Of a stretch of DNA of 20,812 nt, positions 8,026-16,792 are shown piece after piece. Source of the DNA: Planctomycetaceae bacterium (GTDB lineage: Bacteria > Planctomycetota > Planctomycetia > Pirellulales > Pirellulaceae). The stretch spans positions 1 to 20,812 of the forward strand of contig NYXM01000171.1 in assembly GCA_002685655.1 (NCBI GenBank), read 5' to 3'. Every line of letters begins with the position of its first letter. Position 1 is the first letter of the stretch. Below the pieces are notes generated by a model that worked only from the letters and a program-made list of their open reading frames with translations, made no database searches and was not told the DNA's origin. A program made the translations under genes and the position numbers.

Positions 8026-8297
8026 CCGAAGCCGCCCGCGTCTATGTCATCCTCACTCAGTGATTTCGTCGTGATCACCGACTCAGTATAATGTGGTCTC
8101 GTTGAGTTTAGATTCTACTCGCTCGGCACGGCACTAGAAACCATCGAAGAGTGATCGCTCGAACTAAACCGGAACAAATGATGATGCGACAGATACTTGT
8201 GGTGGCGATGGGAATTTCTATTCTTATTGTTAACGTGGCAGCTTGCGGAATAGCGACTCGTGGAATGACCCTGAACTCATCGATGAGGACCATTACC

Positions 8298-8486
8298 ATG
8301 CCAGGTACAGATCGACGACGGTTTCTAAAGAACGCGGCTGCGGCAACACGTACAGCACTAGCCGCGACTACCGCCATCGTCAAGACTCGGAGAAGCGCGA
8401 ACGAGAGCCTCCGCGTGGGGCTGCTCGGCATGTGCGGACGGATGCGAGCGCATGTAACCGCCTTGGCCGCAAGTACGATTGTATGA
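8298..8486 (+). pseudogene. N-terminal stub of a Tat-exported Gfo/Idh/MocA-family oxidoreductase
   Basis: From the ATG at 8298 the frame encodes a Tat-like signal (TDRRRFLKNAAAATRTALAA). It is followed by the opening beta-alpha of a Rossmann domain (SLRVGLLGMCGRMRAHVTAL), and then a stop after 62 codons. The glycine motif is eroded: GLLGMCGRM where G-x-G-x-x-G is expected. No downstream part of such a gene exists before the next start at 8546. The same frame is open upstream to 8151 with a hydrophobic run (about 8178-8260) that could encode a membrane-spanning stretch, but nothing there is recognisable. It is read from the opposite strand to the stub at 7684-8025, so the two are not halves of one simply truncated gene. 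Confidence 0.6.
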
Positions 8487-8545
8487 TCCAGCACGGGACA
8501 CAAAACCGTTCCAGAGCAAGTCGATTGAAAGTGTAGGAACTGAGC

Positions 8546-11500
8546 ATGTCCAGAACGATTTGTCAGCCTGTGCTCGTACTGCTACTGTCGGCAGGCTATT
8601 GTCTCGCAGTCGACTCGTCACTCGACCGGGACGGTGATGGGATTCGCGATGATCATGAAAAGGTCTTGGGGACCGATCCACAACACGCCGAATCACTGCG
8701 CGTGGTAGTCGACGATGGACTCGAATCCGAGCAACGTCGCGGGGCGACTGACTACGATGCCACGAAGGATTTTACTAAGATTGAGTTCTGTCACGTGGGC
8801 GGGGATCGATATTTGTGGCGAGCGACGTTCGCCACGGTGCCGCGTCTGGACGACACAGTGTTCCATCTGTATGTCGATGCAGACGCCGACGACTCGACAG
8901 GTCGTCAGGGGCCGGAGGGGGCGGCCAGCACGGGTACCGAATACATGCTGAGCGTCGTCGGTGGTCGTGGAACTTCAGGCTTCTACGATCCCGACGGTAA
9001 TCGAACCAACGGCCCGGCAGTAACTCACGTAGTCGTCGGAAACGCGTTGCTGGTTTCGGCTGATATCGAATTGAGACGGGACGATCGTGGGGCGCGCTTT
9101 GCGCTGTACGTCTTGTGTCACGCCATCGCCCAGCCAGGATCAGACCAGCGGATGAGCGATGCCAGCGGAAAACGAATCATCGAGAATGTGCCACTGTCGG
9201 ATCGTGCAAAGGTTCTACGGCCTGCCGATCACACGACGAACTACCACGTCCAGGCGACCTTCGGGAACCACGTGCTCCAGAAAATCGAAACGGACAAGGC
9301 AAACTTCGTCGTACCGCACGACAAGCTGGAAATGCATGGGTTTGAGATCGACCACTCCACGTCGCGACGCTGGCCACACGTGAAACTCACGGCAGCAGTC
9401 GGAACCATTGCGGCGCGGGCTCCACAAGCGGGCCGCTTCCACATCGGTTTCATGATGTACGACGACAGCAACGACGAACGAATCGGATTTTACGTCGACA
9501 ATGCGCTGCAAGGCGTAGCGGTGGCGAACGTGGACAATAACACAACGTGGTTGTATTGGCTCGAACAGGCCGTTGAATTGACAGAGGGCGAGCGAGTCGA
9601 GTTACGTGCTTTGGGCAGTGGCGGAAAGCACGGAATCTGCAATGTTCAGTTTCTGCGGAAACCACCGGAAACGAGGACGTTACAGAATGCGGTAATGCAT
9701 CTGACTTCAGCGTGCCTCGCACAAGATCCCGATCGCGTCACGGTTTCGTGGACGACAAGTTGGCCATGTGCCACGAAGTTCGAATACGGCGTTGATAATA
9801 GCTACGGCGAGACCGCCAAGCACGACGGCAACTGCCTCGTACACCGCGTAGTGCTCGAAGGACTTGATCCGCAACGCGAGTACCATGGCCGCGCGGTTGG
9901 CCGGTCGCGTGACGGCTCCACGTATGTCAGTGAAGACTTTGTCTTCCGTGCCACGCCGCCCCGCAGTCCAGCGACGCGAGCGGACACCAGAGAGGTGCAA
10001 CTTGCTGTACGCAATCCGCTAGACATCGCGGTCGACAACTGGCCGGTCACCGGCGGCGTTCCCTTTCCGCAGGGGCAACTCGGCTCGTCTGATCAAGTTC
10101 GCCTTTTGGTCGGCGATGCGGAAGTACCCGCACAAATCGAAACGACTGCTCGCTGGCCCGATGGCAGCATCAAGTGGTTGCTGGTCACTTTTTCCGCGGA
10201 TGTGGCTGCGGGTAAGATCGGCCAGTATCAATTGCAGTACGGCAGCCAAGCACGTCGGGCATCCGTGTCAAAGAGCCTATCGATCGATGAACAAGACGGC
10301 GAAATCAAGATCGATACCGGCACACTGCAGTTCACAATTGATCGAGCCGGCAATCTCGCCCAGCTTGAGCGCAAAGGACGCTTGCTATTGCGGCAAGAAA
10401 GTGTTTGCGCGTCGCATGCGACTGACAGCGAATCAGCGACTTACAACACGCTTGGTTCCCAGGCAAACATCGCGCTGGAAGAACGGGGGCCGTTGCGGGC
10501 GGTGGTGAAAGTGACGTCCTGGCTGACCGGCTCGCATGGTGAGCGGTTGATGCGAGTTGAAAAGCGCATCATGGCCTATCGCGGTGCGGCATTTCTGCGC
10601 GTGCAGCACACTTTCGTGTTGGATCAGCCGCGGAAGTTCACTAACTTGGAACAGCTGGTTTATCGCGTGCCAATTCCAGAAACAGCGACGACGTGGCACG
10701 TGCCGACGGTTGGCGGTAGCGAGATCACGCTTCAACACGCTGACTCGTCCGCGTGGCAACGCTTCGATCGCGAGTTAGTGACGGTTGCCGGCGGGAAAGA
10801 GACGCCGAGTCCCGGTCGAATCGTCGGTTCGATCGTTGCCGATCATCCTGACGGAGCCTCGATCGCGGTTCGTGACTTCTGGCAGAACTACCCAAAAGGC
10901 TTTTCCGTAACCGAAGATGGCGTGGAAATCGGCCTTTGCCCCGATTTCGACGCGGGCCGCTATGATCAGTTTCCTTTTGAGAAAGAGGGACACCAGCTTT
11001 ACTACTACTTGCTCGATGGTCGCTATCGTCTGAAACACGGCATGTCGAAGACGCACGATCTGCTGCTCTGCTTCGAAGACTCGGCGAAACGCCAAGCCGT
11101 ATGTGCCGCGTTTCAGCAGCCCCTGTTGGCCACGGTTCCGGCCTCTTGGTACTGCGGCAGCAGGGTGTTTTACGATGTGGCTCCGCGTGACACGGCGAAG
11201 TTCAAGTTGTATGAGGAAGCAATCGACAACAACCTGGAGGCGTATGCCGAGCGGCGCGAACGCCAGCACGATTTCGGCATGCTCAACTACGGCGATTGGT
11301 ATGGCGAGTGAGGCACGAACTGGGGCAACATCGAATACGACACGCAGCACGCCTTCTTCCTGGAGTACATCCGGTCAGGCAATCCTGCCGCGTTCTTCTT
11401 GGGCGAAGCTGCCGAGTTGCACAACCGTGATATTGACACCGTGCAAGCGAGTGAGAATCCCGACGATACCGGAGCCGTGTACGTTCACCAGATGTGCCAC

Positions 11501-12319
11501 GTTGGCGAATACTATGATCGGAGTGTGCCGGGTTCGCTCGGCTTTCCGAGTGGTGGATACACCGTCAGTCACGCTTGGACCGAGGGCCATTTCGATCATT
11601 ACTTCCTGACCGGCGATCGACGATCGCTTGACACGGGCCGCGCGGTGGCTGACTTCTTCACGCGCAAGGAACTGGGGCGGCCGTACGATTTTTCTTCAAC
11701 ACGAACGCCCGGATGGTATCTGATCATGCTGGCCGCCACTTATGCGGCGACCGACGATCCTTATTATCTGAACGCCGCTCGCGTGGTAATCGACCGCGTG
11801 CTCGAAACACAAGACACACAACCTCGGCCCTTGCCCGAGTACCAACAAGCCGGTCGCCAACCCTATCAGCTAGGAGGCTGGTCGCGGATGATGGTGCCAG
11901 GGCACTGCCAATGCGAGCCGAGGCATCGAGGCAATGCCGGTTTCATGGTCGCTGTGTTGCTCGCCGGCATGAAGTATTACCATGACGTAACCGGCGATCC
12001 GGAAGTGAAAGAAGCGATCATCCGCGGCGCGCGCAACTTGCTGGATGAAACCTATTCGGACGAAGCACGCGGCTTCCGTTACACCTCGTGCCCCAACACC
12101 GGTTTTCGACCAGGCGCTTCGCCGCTGATGGTCGAAGGCATCGCTCGTGCCTACTTGTGGACGGACGACGAGCGGTTCGGCCGCATGTTGCGCGAGTCGC
12201 TGCCGATCGCCGCCAGCGGCAGCAGCTATGGCAAAGGGTTTTCCATGTATTACCGCATGGCCCCGCGTGTGCTGGCCGATTTGGATGCGGCGGGGTTTCG
12301 CTTGAAGGCGGCACCGTGA
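8546..12319 (+). pseudogene. PcRGLX/YetA-like secreted polysaccharide lyase family protein, interrupted by one in-frame TGA
   Basis: The ATG at 8546 follows a good AGGA site. The first 921 codons end at a TGA (11309-11311), but the same frame continues without any other stop to 12319, giving 1257 sense positions. The seam reads GDWYGE-stop-GTNWGN; the family normally has Arg there, and CGA to TGA is a single transition. Order of domains: signal peptide (1-21); calcium-binding type-3-like DRDGDGIRDDHE (27-38); DOMON-like sandwich (about 45-230); another sandwich (about 240-375); fibronectin III-like (about 383-472); PcRGLX/YetA region from about 482, with RWPDGSIKW near 536-544, to the end. 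PcRGLX is an exo-rhamnogalacturonan lyase; YetA is the Bacillus relative. The truncated 921-residue product would lose about 335 residues of the catalytic part. Recent pseudogene, recoding or sequencing error are all possible. Confidence 0.8.
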
Positions 12320-12440
12320 TGCAAGCGAACTAACGTCGGAGGCGTCGCTAACGCACTCGCCCTTCCAGCAAATCGACTGCAATGTTTGAGAGAGAGAAAA
12401 ACACAACACAAGCCAATCACGGTATGGTACGGAGCGTCGC

Positions 12441-12463
12441 CGTAACGTAAAAAACTCGGACGC
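12441..12463 (+). repeat. Possible degenerate copy (H) of the 24-bp repeat
   Basis: Reads CGTAACGT, AAAAAACTC, GGACGC. It keeps the A-rich core and both flanks, but with one base missing and several substitutions. It lies between the lyase-like gene and the next hydrolase gene, 122 bp after the former. This is the weakest copy and could be chance. Confidence 0.3.
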
Positions 12464-12546
12464 GGAGGTGGCTGAGATGGGCAACTCATCGCACCGCGCG
12501 TTGTTGGGTCGTAATTCGAAGTCGAAAACGTCAAGGAGTCTTCGAG

Positions 12547-13560
12547 ATGAGAACAAAGTGCCCGCTCTTTCTTGCAAGCTGCAGCTTTTTCATTCTGTTT
12601 GCGGTTGCCGTTGCGGTCCATGCTCAGAATGCCGGCCAAGCGACGAAAGCTAAAGCTGCCCAACAAGCTAAGGCAGCAAAACAGGCACCCGCCTATGATG
12701 CCTCGATGCCCAAGCCGACTCTTACAGGCGTCCGTTACGGGAAACACGAACGGCACATCCTCGATTTCTGGAAGGCTTCGTCGGACAAACCAACACCACT
12801 TGTCTTTGTGATTCACGGTGGCGGTTGGTCTGGTGGCAGTAAAGAACGGCTCCATCGTTTTGCGGATACTGCGGCGTTGCTGGAGTCGGGGATTTCGGTC
12901 GTAGCGATCAACTACCGATTGATGGCTCATACTGATGGCGTCGTCCCCCCAGTCAAAGCGCCGTTGCATGATGCCGCCCGTGCTCTTCAGTTCGTCCGCA
13001 GCAAAGCGAGTGAATGGAACATCGACAAGGCTCGCATTGGCGCTGCCGGCGGTTCAGCTGGCGCCTGTTCGAGCCTCTGGCTAACCTATCATGATGATCT
13101 TGCCGATCCGAAGAGCGAGGACTTGGTCGCTCGCGAGTCGACCCGGCTCCGGTGCGCTGCCGTAATAGGGCCTCAGACTACGCTCGATCCAAAACAGATG
13201 AAAGAGTGGACACCGAACAGTCGCTATGGAGGGCATGCTTTCGGGAAGAAGAACTTCGCCCAGTTCCTCGCCGAGCGTGAGAGCATTCTGCCGTGGATTG
13301 CCGAGTACTCACCCTATGCCTTGGTGAGCGATGGCGACCCTCCAACTTGCTTGTTCTTCAATGCCGCCCCAGCCATTGGCAAGGATCAGAAAGACCCGAC
13401 GCACACGGCCAACTTCGGAGTCAAGCTCCAGGAGCGATGCGTCGAACTTGGCGTTGATTGTAAGGTTGTCTATCCTGGCGTTTCGGACGCGAGGTACCAG
13501 ACTCCCACCGACTATCTTATTGCCACGCTCAAGAGACGTTTCAAGGATTCGCAAAAGTGA
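12547..13560 (+). CDS. Secreted alpha/beta hydrolase, esterase-like (BD-FAE/PF20434 type)
   Basis: The 337-residue protein starts at the ATG at 12547, with AAGGAG 8 nt upstream. The signal peptide ends near VHAQ (residue 26). A low-complexity Ala/Lys/Gln linker (about 28-48) follows, and then the hydrolase core. The oxyanion motif HGGGW is at 90-94, and the nucleophile elbow GGSAGA has Ser170. The family includes feruloyl, acetyl and xylan esterases, so removal of acyl groups from polysaccharide is a reasonable role here. There is no histidine after residue 286 (DPTHTANFG), whereas the catalytic His is usually near the C terminus; His286 could serve, or the protein may be inactive. Length is normal. 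It lies 227 bp after the lyase-like gene, in the same direction. Confidence 0.87.
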   Translation: MRTKCPLFLASCSFFILFAVAVAVHAQNAGQATKAKAAQQAKAAKQAPAYDASMPKPTLTGVRYGKHERHILDFWKASSDKPTPLVFVIHGGGWSGGSKERLHRFADTAALLESGISVVAINYRLMAHTDGVVPPVKAPLHDAARALQFVRSKASEWNIDKARIGAAGGSAGACSSLWLTYHDDLADPKSEDLVARESTRLRCAAVIGPQTTLDPKQMKEWTPNSRYGGHAFGKKNFAQFLAERESILPWIAEYSPYALVSDGDPPTCLFFNAAPAIGKDQKDPTHTANFGVKLQERCVELGVDCKVVYPGVSDARYQTPTDYLIATLKRRFKDSQK

Positions 13561-13592
13561 ATTCGGTTTGGAGGCTGTTTAACGATCGATCG

Positions 13593-13616
13593 CGTAGGGT
13601 AAATCTATTTAGCCGA
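13593..13616 (+). repeat. 24-bp dispersed repeat, copy D
   Basis: Reads CGTAGGGT, AAATCTATTT, AGCCGA, in register with the other copies. It begins 33 bp after the stop of the esterase-like gene. No inverted partner was found within the spacer. Confidence 0.7.
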
Positions 13617-13934
13617 ACCTCGACCAGCATCGTCTACAACCCAGTTCGTCTTCATCAGACTCCAGACTACGTCTCACCCGATCAATACGAGCGTCAACAC
13701 AACGATCAACTAGCAACCTGACAACCAAAATCAGGAGTCCGATTGTCTTGGGCTATCGCACCCATGGCCCCCTCAGACTCCTCGTCTCCCTTGAACTAGC
13801 AATTCCAGTTTGTGGACTCAGTTCAGTTGGTGGAAATCAAATTGCTTATCAGTTGGAAGATACTCTTCATAACCCCGAATGCCACGTTTTCAGGCCGTTG
13901 CGTACACGATCCCGCGCGCTCCATGGAGAACACC

Positions 13935-13956
13935 GGCCGCTGATCAACAAGCGGCC
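13935..13956. repeat. 7-bp stem hairpin upstream of the large hydrolase gene
   Basis: GGCCGCT (13935-13941) and AGCGGCC (13950-13956) pair perfectly across an 8-nt loop. No T-run follows. It lies about 92 bp before the next start codon; it could be a leader structure or a regulator site, or incidental. Confidence 0.35.
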
Positions 13957-14048
13957 TCCGTCTCGGTCTCTTTACGCCATCTTTGCAGACGAATTGGTTT
14001 CTAGGTTTACAACGAAGAACGGTTGTTCGATTTCTTATAGGCAGAATT

Positions 14049-16175
14049 ATGAAAACACAAGTTGAGCTGTTGTTCGCTGTTTTGCTGACGCTTGCGGGAT
14101 GCATCTCCCCCGCGTCAGCTGAAGTCCAGGATCTCCGTGCTTTCTGTCGCGAAGGGCAGACGTTTCTGACCTGGCAGGAAGATGGATCAGACTGGTATTA
14201 CGTCTACTCGTCGTCAACGCCGATCAAGAACGTCGCCGACAGAAAGTGGATTGCCAAGATCCCGAAGGGATCGAATCGTTTTCGCTTTCCCCATCTCACT
14301 TCGTACAAAGGTCACGCGGCGAAGATCTACAGTCAACTCTTCGAAGGTAAGCCTTGGGCCGACCGCATTCAGATTGAATCGTCCCTAGACAGCTCGAAAA
14401 GTCTGCCCGAAGGTACAGGTCTGTTTGTGCGCACCGTCAAAAAGAACGCGGCCACCTATTATGCGGTGACTTCCGGCGAAGACGCAGCGATCAAGGCGAG
14501 TCAAAATGCTCTCCTCAAGACCGTCGATGAGCAGACGGGGCTTCCCGGAGCGACTCTGGTCTACAAGGAGAAGAACCTCCATTACTTCGTGTTCTTTACG
14601 GACTTTGACGTCTGGAACGCAGACGGGATCGATGACCACATGCACGGATATGCACATGTGTTCGCGGCCAGCATTCCCGAAGTGGTCGCGACGCCAGCGC
14701 CGCTGGCTGTTCGTCTGCATGCCTATTCCGCTTGGGGTGGTGTCTTCATGCCTTACAGCTACCCGGTCAACGATGGGGTCAGCATCGCCATGTTCGACTA
14801 CAGTCTGACCTGGTGGTTCGGCCACGGCGAGTCGCTCAAGAACACGGAACAGGATAGTGCACCCGTCGGCAAAGTCGTCAATTATACCGAGCAGCGGCTG
14901 ATGCAGGTGGTGCGCTGGGTAGCAAGCAGCCCCAAGGCTTTCCCCGCCCAGATCGACGGCTCGCGGATCTATGTACTGGGAGGTTCCATGGGCGGTAGCG
15001 GTACCAATCACATCACTTGCAAACAGGGCGACCTTGTGACGTCCGGGCAGGCGTCCAAAGGATATACCGATTGGTCGTTGTCCAATGAACTCAAGCCTTA
15101 CGTCGCGAACAATCGAGTCAACGTTTTTCTGGGGGATTTCCATCGCAAGTATGGAAAGCTGGAGGATAACAACCCGACCAATCTGGGCGGCAAGGGTGTG
15201 TACGATGTTCTGAACCTGACCTCGTGGGTCAGCGACCCGGAAGCCAAGGTGGGTTATCTGGAAACCGCCAACGGTTCGATTGACGGGGTCATTCCCTTTT
15301 GGGGGCTGGCAAAGTTCTGGGACGCCCTTGAAGAGGGGAAGCACCCTTATTCATCAGCCTGGGCACAGGCCGGCCATGCCTCGAGACTCGGCTCCGGCTC
15401 TCCCATGATCTTCCACAAACTGCGCTCAGACGAGAGCATTCCGGCCATGGCAAATGCAAGCTGTAATTCACCGCTGAGGTACGGGTATCGTTTCATGGGC
15501 CGGATCGAGAAGGTGATGAAAGACGGCATCAAGATTGATAACGCGATCACGCATGACATCAAGGGCATGACGTTGGTTGTGGGCCCGTCAGGATTGACAA
15601 AACAATGGTTCCGAATCGCGAGTGTGGAAGGAGATATCATCCGCATTGCCGAAGGCGATCTTCTCGCCTTCAAACCGCCGGTCACCGCATGGCAGAAGAG
15701 CGAACTGAAACGCAAGCTGATACGTGAGCCAACGGAAAAGGAGCTTAACGAGCAGGCCGATAAGAATAAGACGAAGTATCTGGTGGTCGACGGCGATCCT
15801 GAAGGAACTAGGAACGGCCATATTGCCTGGTCCACATCTCTGCAGAACTTTGACAAGAATTCCTCGGACGATGATATTGTCGACACCGAGAAGAAATGGG
15901 GTATGAGCTTTCGCTTGGGGCGAAATCAGTATTTCGGTCAGTGGAAGAAAGAAACCGCGACCGTCGACATCACTCCGCGCCGCTGCAGGCTGTTCAAGCC
16001 GGCGATCAGTACGAGGGTACATTGGGAGAACTGGGATTACTCCAACGCGCAAGAGCCGGCAAAAGTGGCCGAAGGGGACGTTACCGTCGACCAGTACGGC
16101 TTGGTCACCGTTCCAACGTTTCTAATTGGCAACAAAGGGCTGGGCAATCGCCTCGTGCTGACTTCCTCTCGGTAA
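14049..16175 (+). CDS. Large secreted alpha/beta-hydrolase-like protein, possibly a lipoprotein
   Basis: The 708-residue protein starts at the ATG at 14049, with a weak AGG site. The frame is open 22 codons further upstream, but that part has no signal-like sequence. The N terminus has a lipobox (LAGC, Cys18) and also a signal peptidase I-like site (ASA-E, residue 24), so either a lipoprotein or a free secreted protein is possible. Residues about 25-65 look fibronectin III-like (TFLTWQEDGSDWYYVYSSS). The hydrolase core carries the elbow GGSMGGSG with candidate nucleophile Ser313, as in the polyhydroxybutyrate depolymerase and prolyl oligopeptidase-like folds. Residues from about 470 form further sandwich-like C-terminal regions without a recognised name. 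The family is common in planctomycetes but its substrate is unknown to me; a glycan- or polymer-directed esterase fits the neighbourhood. Confidence 0.75.
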   Translation: MKTQVELLFAVLLTLAGCISPASAEVQDLRAFCREGQTFLTWQEDGSDWYYVYSSSTPIKNVADRKWIAKIPKGSNRFRFPHLTSYKGHAAKIYSQLFEGKPWADRIQIESSLDSSKSLPEGTGLFVRTVKKNAATYYAVTSGEDAAIKASQNALLKTVDEQTGLPGATLVYKEKNLHYFVFFTDFDVWNADGIDDHMHGYAHVFAASIPEVVATPAPLAVRLHAYSAWGGVFMPYSYPVNDGVSIAMFDYSLTWWFGHGESLKNTEQDSAPVGKVVNYTEQRLMQVVRWVASSPKAFPAQIDGSRIYVLGGSMGGSGTNHITCKQGDLVTSGQASKGYTDWSLSNELKPYVANNRVNVFLGDFHRKYGKLEDNNPTNLGGKGVYDVLNLTSWVSDPEAKVGYLETANGSIDGVIPFWGLAKFWDALEEGKHPYSSAWAQAGHASRLGSGSPMIFHKLRSDESIPAMANASCNSPLRYGYRFMGRIEKVMKDGIKIDNAITHDIKGMTLVVGPSGLTKQWFRIASVEGDIIRIAEGDLLAFKPPVTAWQKSELKRKLIREPTEKELNEQADKNKTKYLVVDGDPEGTRNGHIAWSTSLQNFDKNSSDDDIVDTEKKWGMSFRLGRNQYFGQWKKETATVDITPRRCRLFKPAISTRVHWENWDYSNAQEPAKVAEGDVTVDQYGLVTVPTFLIGNKGLGNRLVLTSSR

Positions 16176-16240
16176 AGGGCGGGTAACGTACGGTCACAAT
16201 TGGACCGACAGTTTCGTCAGCCAAATCGTTGCCCTTTTTC
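16174..16240 (+). terminator. Candidate terminator-like inverted repeat after the large hydrolase gene
   Basis: AAAGGGC (16174-16180) overlaps the stop codon and pairs with GCCCTTT (16231-16237), which is followed by two more T residues. A smaller nested stem, CGGTC/GACCG (16191-16195, 16203-16207), lies between them. The long distance makes this a weak terminator; it is listed because of its place directly at the gene end. Confidence 0.25.
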
Positions 16241-16316
16241 GCCCGCTGCGAATCAGATCTCAACCGACTGATATCCAGATGTAGTCCCGGTTGAGACTAT
16301 TCAGAGCACATAACCG

Positions 16317-16340
16317 CGTAGGGTCAAAAAAGTCCGCCGA
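16317..16340 (+). repeat. 24-bp dispersed repeat, copy E
   Basis: Reads CGTAGGGT, CAAAAAAGTC, CGCCGA. Like copies A and F, the similarity runs on a few bases past the core (a CSTYCAA-type extension). Confidence 0.8.
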
Positions 16341-16392
16341 CCTTCAAATGTCGATGGTTGCCGGACTTTTGCCGTCTAGCATTGCATGGATT

Positions 16393-16434
16393 TCGGCCGA
16401 CTTTGATCGGCGTGTGGTCAAAAAACTCCGCCGA
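16393..16434 (+). repeat. 24-bp dispersed repeat, copy F, with an abutting inverted partial copy
   Basis: Copy F proper is 16411-16434: CGTGTGGT, CAAAAAACTC, CGCCGA. Immediately left, 16393-16410 reads TCGGCCGACTTTGATCGG, which resembles the reverse complement of the same motif with about 3 bases lost from the A/T block. The two could form a head-to-head pair. Confidence 0.65.
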
Positions 16435-16792
16435 CGTCCAACTTGTGACGGCGACTGGATCTGCAGATGGGGCAGGGCGTTAGATTCCGCCACGACGCTG
16501 GGCAGGTTTGACACTTATTTGTAACTGTCATTACGCCCCGTTGCATTCTCTTTCGCCACACGTCACGCTGCATTGACGAGCCTCGGCGTGAGTTCGCCAC
16601 GTACTGCCCCCGTGTGCGACCGCGTTATGGATGGTTTCATTCGCTGCAGCGTTGGAGCCACCCGAGGCTATTTTTGCCCCCGCATCCGCTACGCTGCAAT
16701 TCGAGACTAACCAATTGCGGGAGGGGATGTGAAACTATAGCAAAAGCAGGTCGTATCTGCGTTGAGGTCGTGTGGTCGAGGACATGCCCCAA

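Larger units (their letters stand above)
13561..14048. other. 488-bp spacer between two hydrolase genes
   Basis: It holds repeat copy D (13593-13616) close to the upstream gene's stop and a GC-rich hairpin (13935-13956). A 105-codon frame at 13748-14065 has no recognisable product, an unfavourable composition and no binding site, so I do not call it. The last 90 bp would hold the promoter of the gene that starts at 14049; no clear -35/-10 pair stands out. Confidence 0.6.
16176..16792. other. 617-bp spacer between convergent genes with clustered repeats
   Basis: No supportable gene is present. The stretch contains repeat copies E and F, 94 bp apart in the same orientation, plus an inverted partial copy just left of F. 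Frames of 60-77 codons on both strands have no recognisable product. The right third (about 16540-16790) shows nothing I can name. Confidence 0.6.

Noticed and set aside
11309..11311. Selenocysteine at the in-frame TGA
   Set aside because: The family context implies Arg at this position, and I saw no convincing SECIS-like hairpin right after the codon; a CGA to TGA change explains it more simply.
13480..13560. Loss of the catalytic His (Tyr317) in the esterase at 12547-13560 as evidence of inactivation
   Set aside because: I cannot confirm by alignment that His is expected at this site; His286 may be the catalytic residue, so I note it only in the gene entry.
13748..14065. 105-codon frame in the spacer before the large hydrolase
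   Set aside because: No recognisable domain, no ribosome binding site, and it overlaps the start of the supported gene.
14385..15344. Minus-strand frame of 319 codons opposite the large hydrolase
   Set aside because: Antisense shadow; the plus-strand frame has a signal sequence and a hydrolase elbow in this interval.
16317..16434. CRISPR-like interpretation of repeat copies E and F
   Set aside because: Only two full units, the spacing is not repeated further, the same motif occurs singly elsewhere in both orientations, and no cas genes are present.
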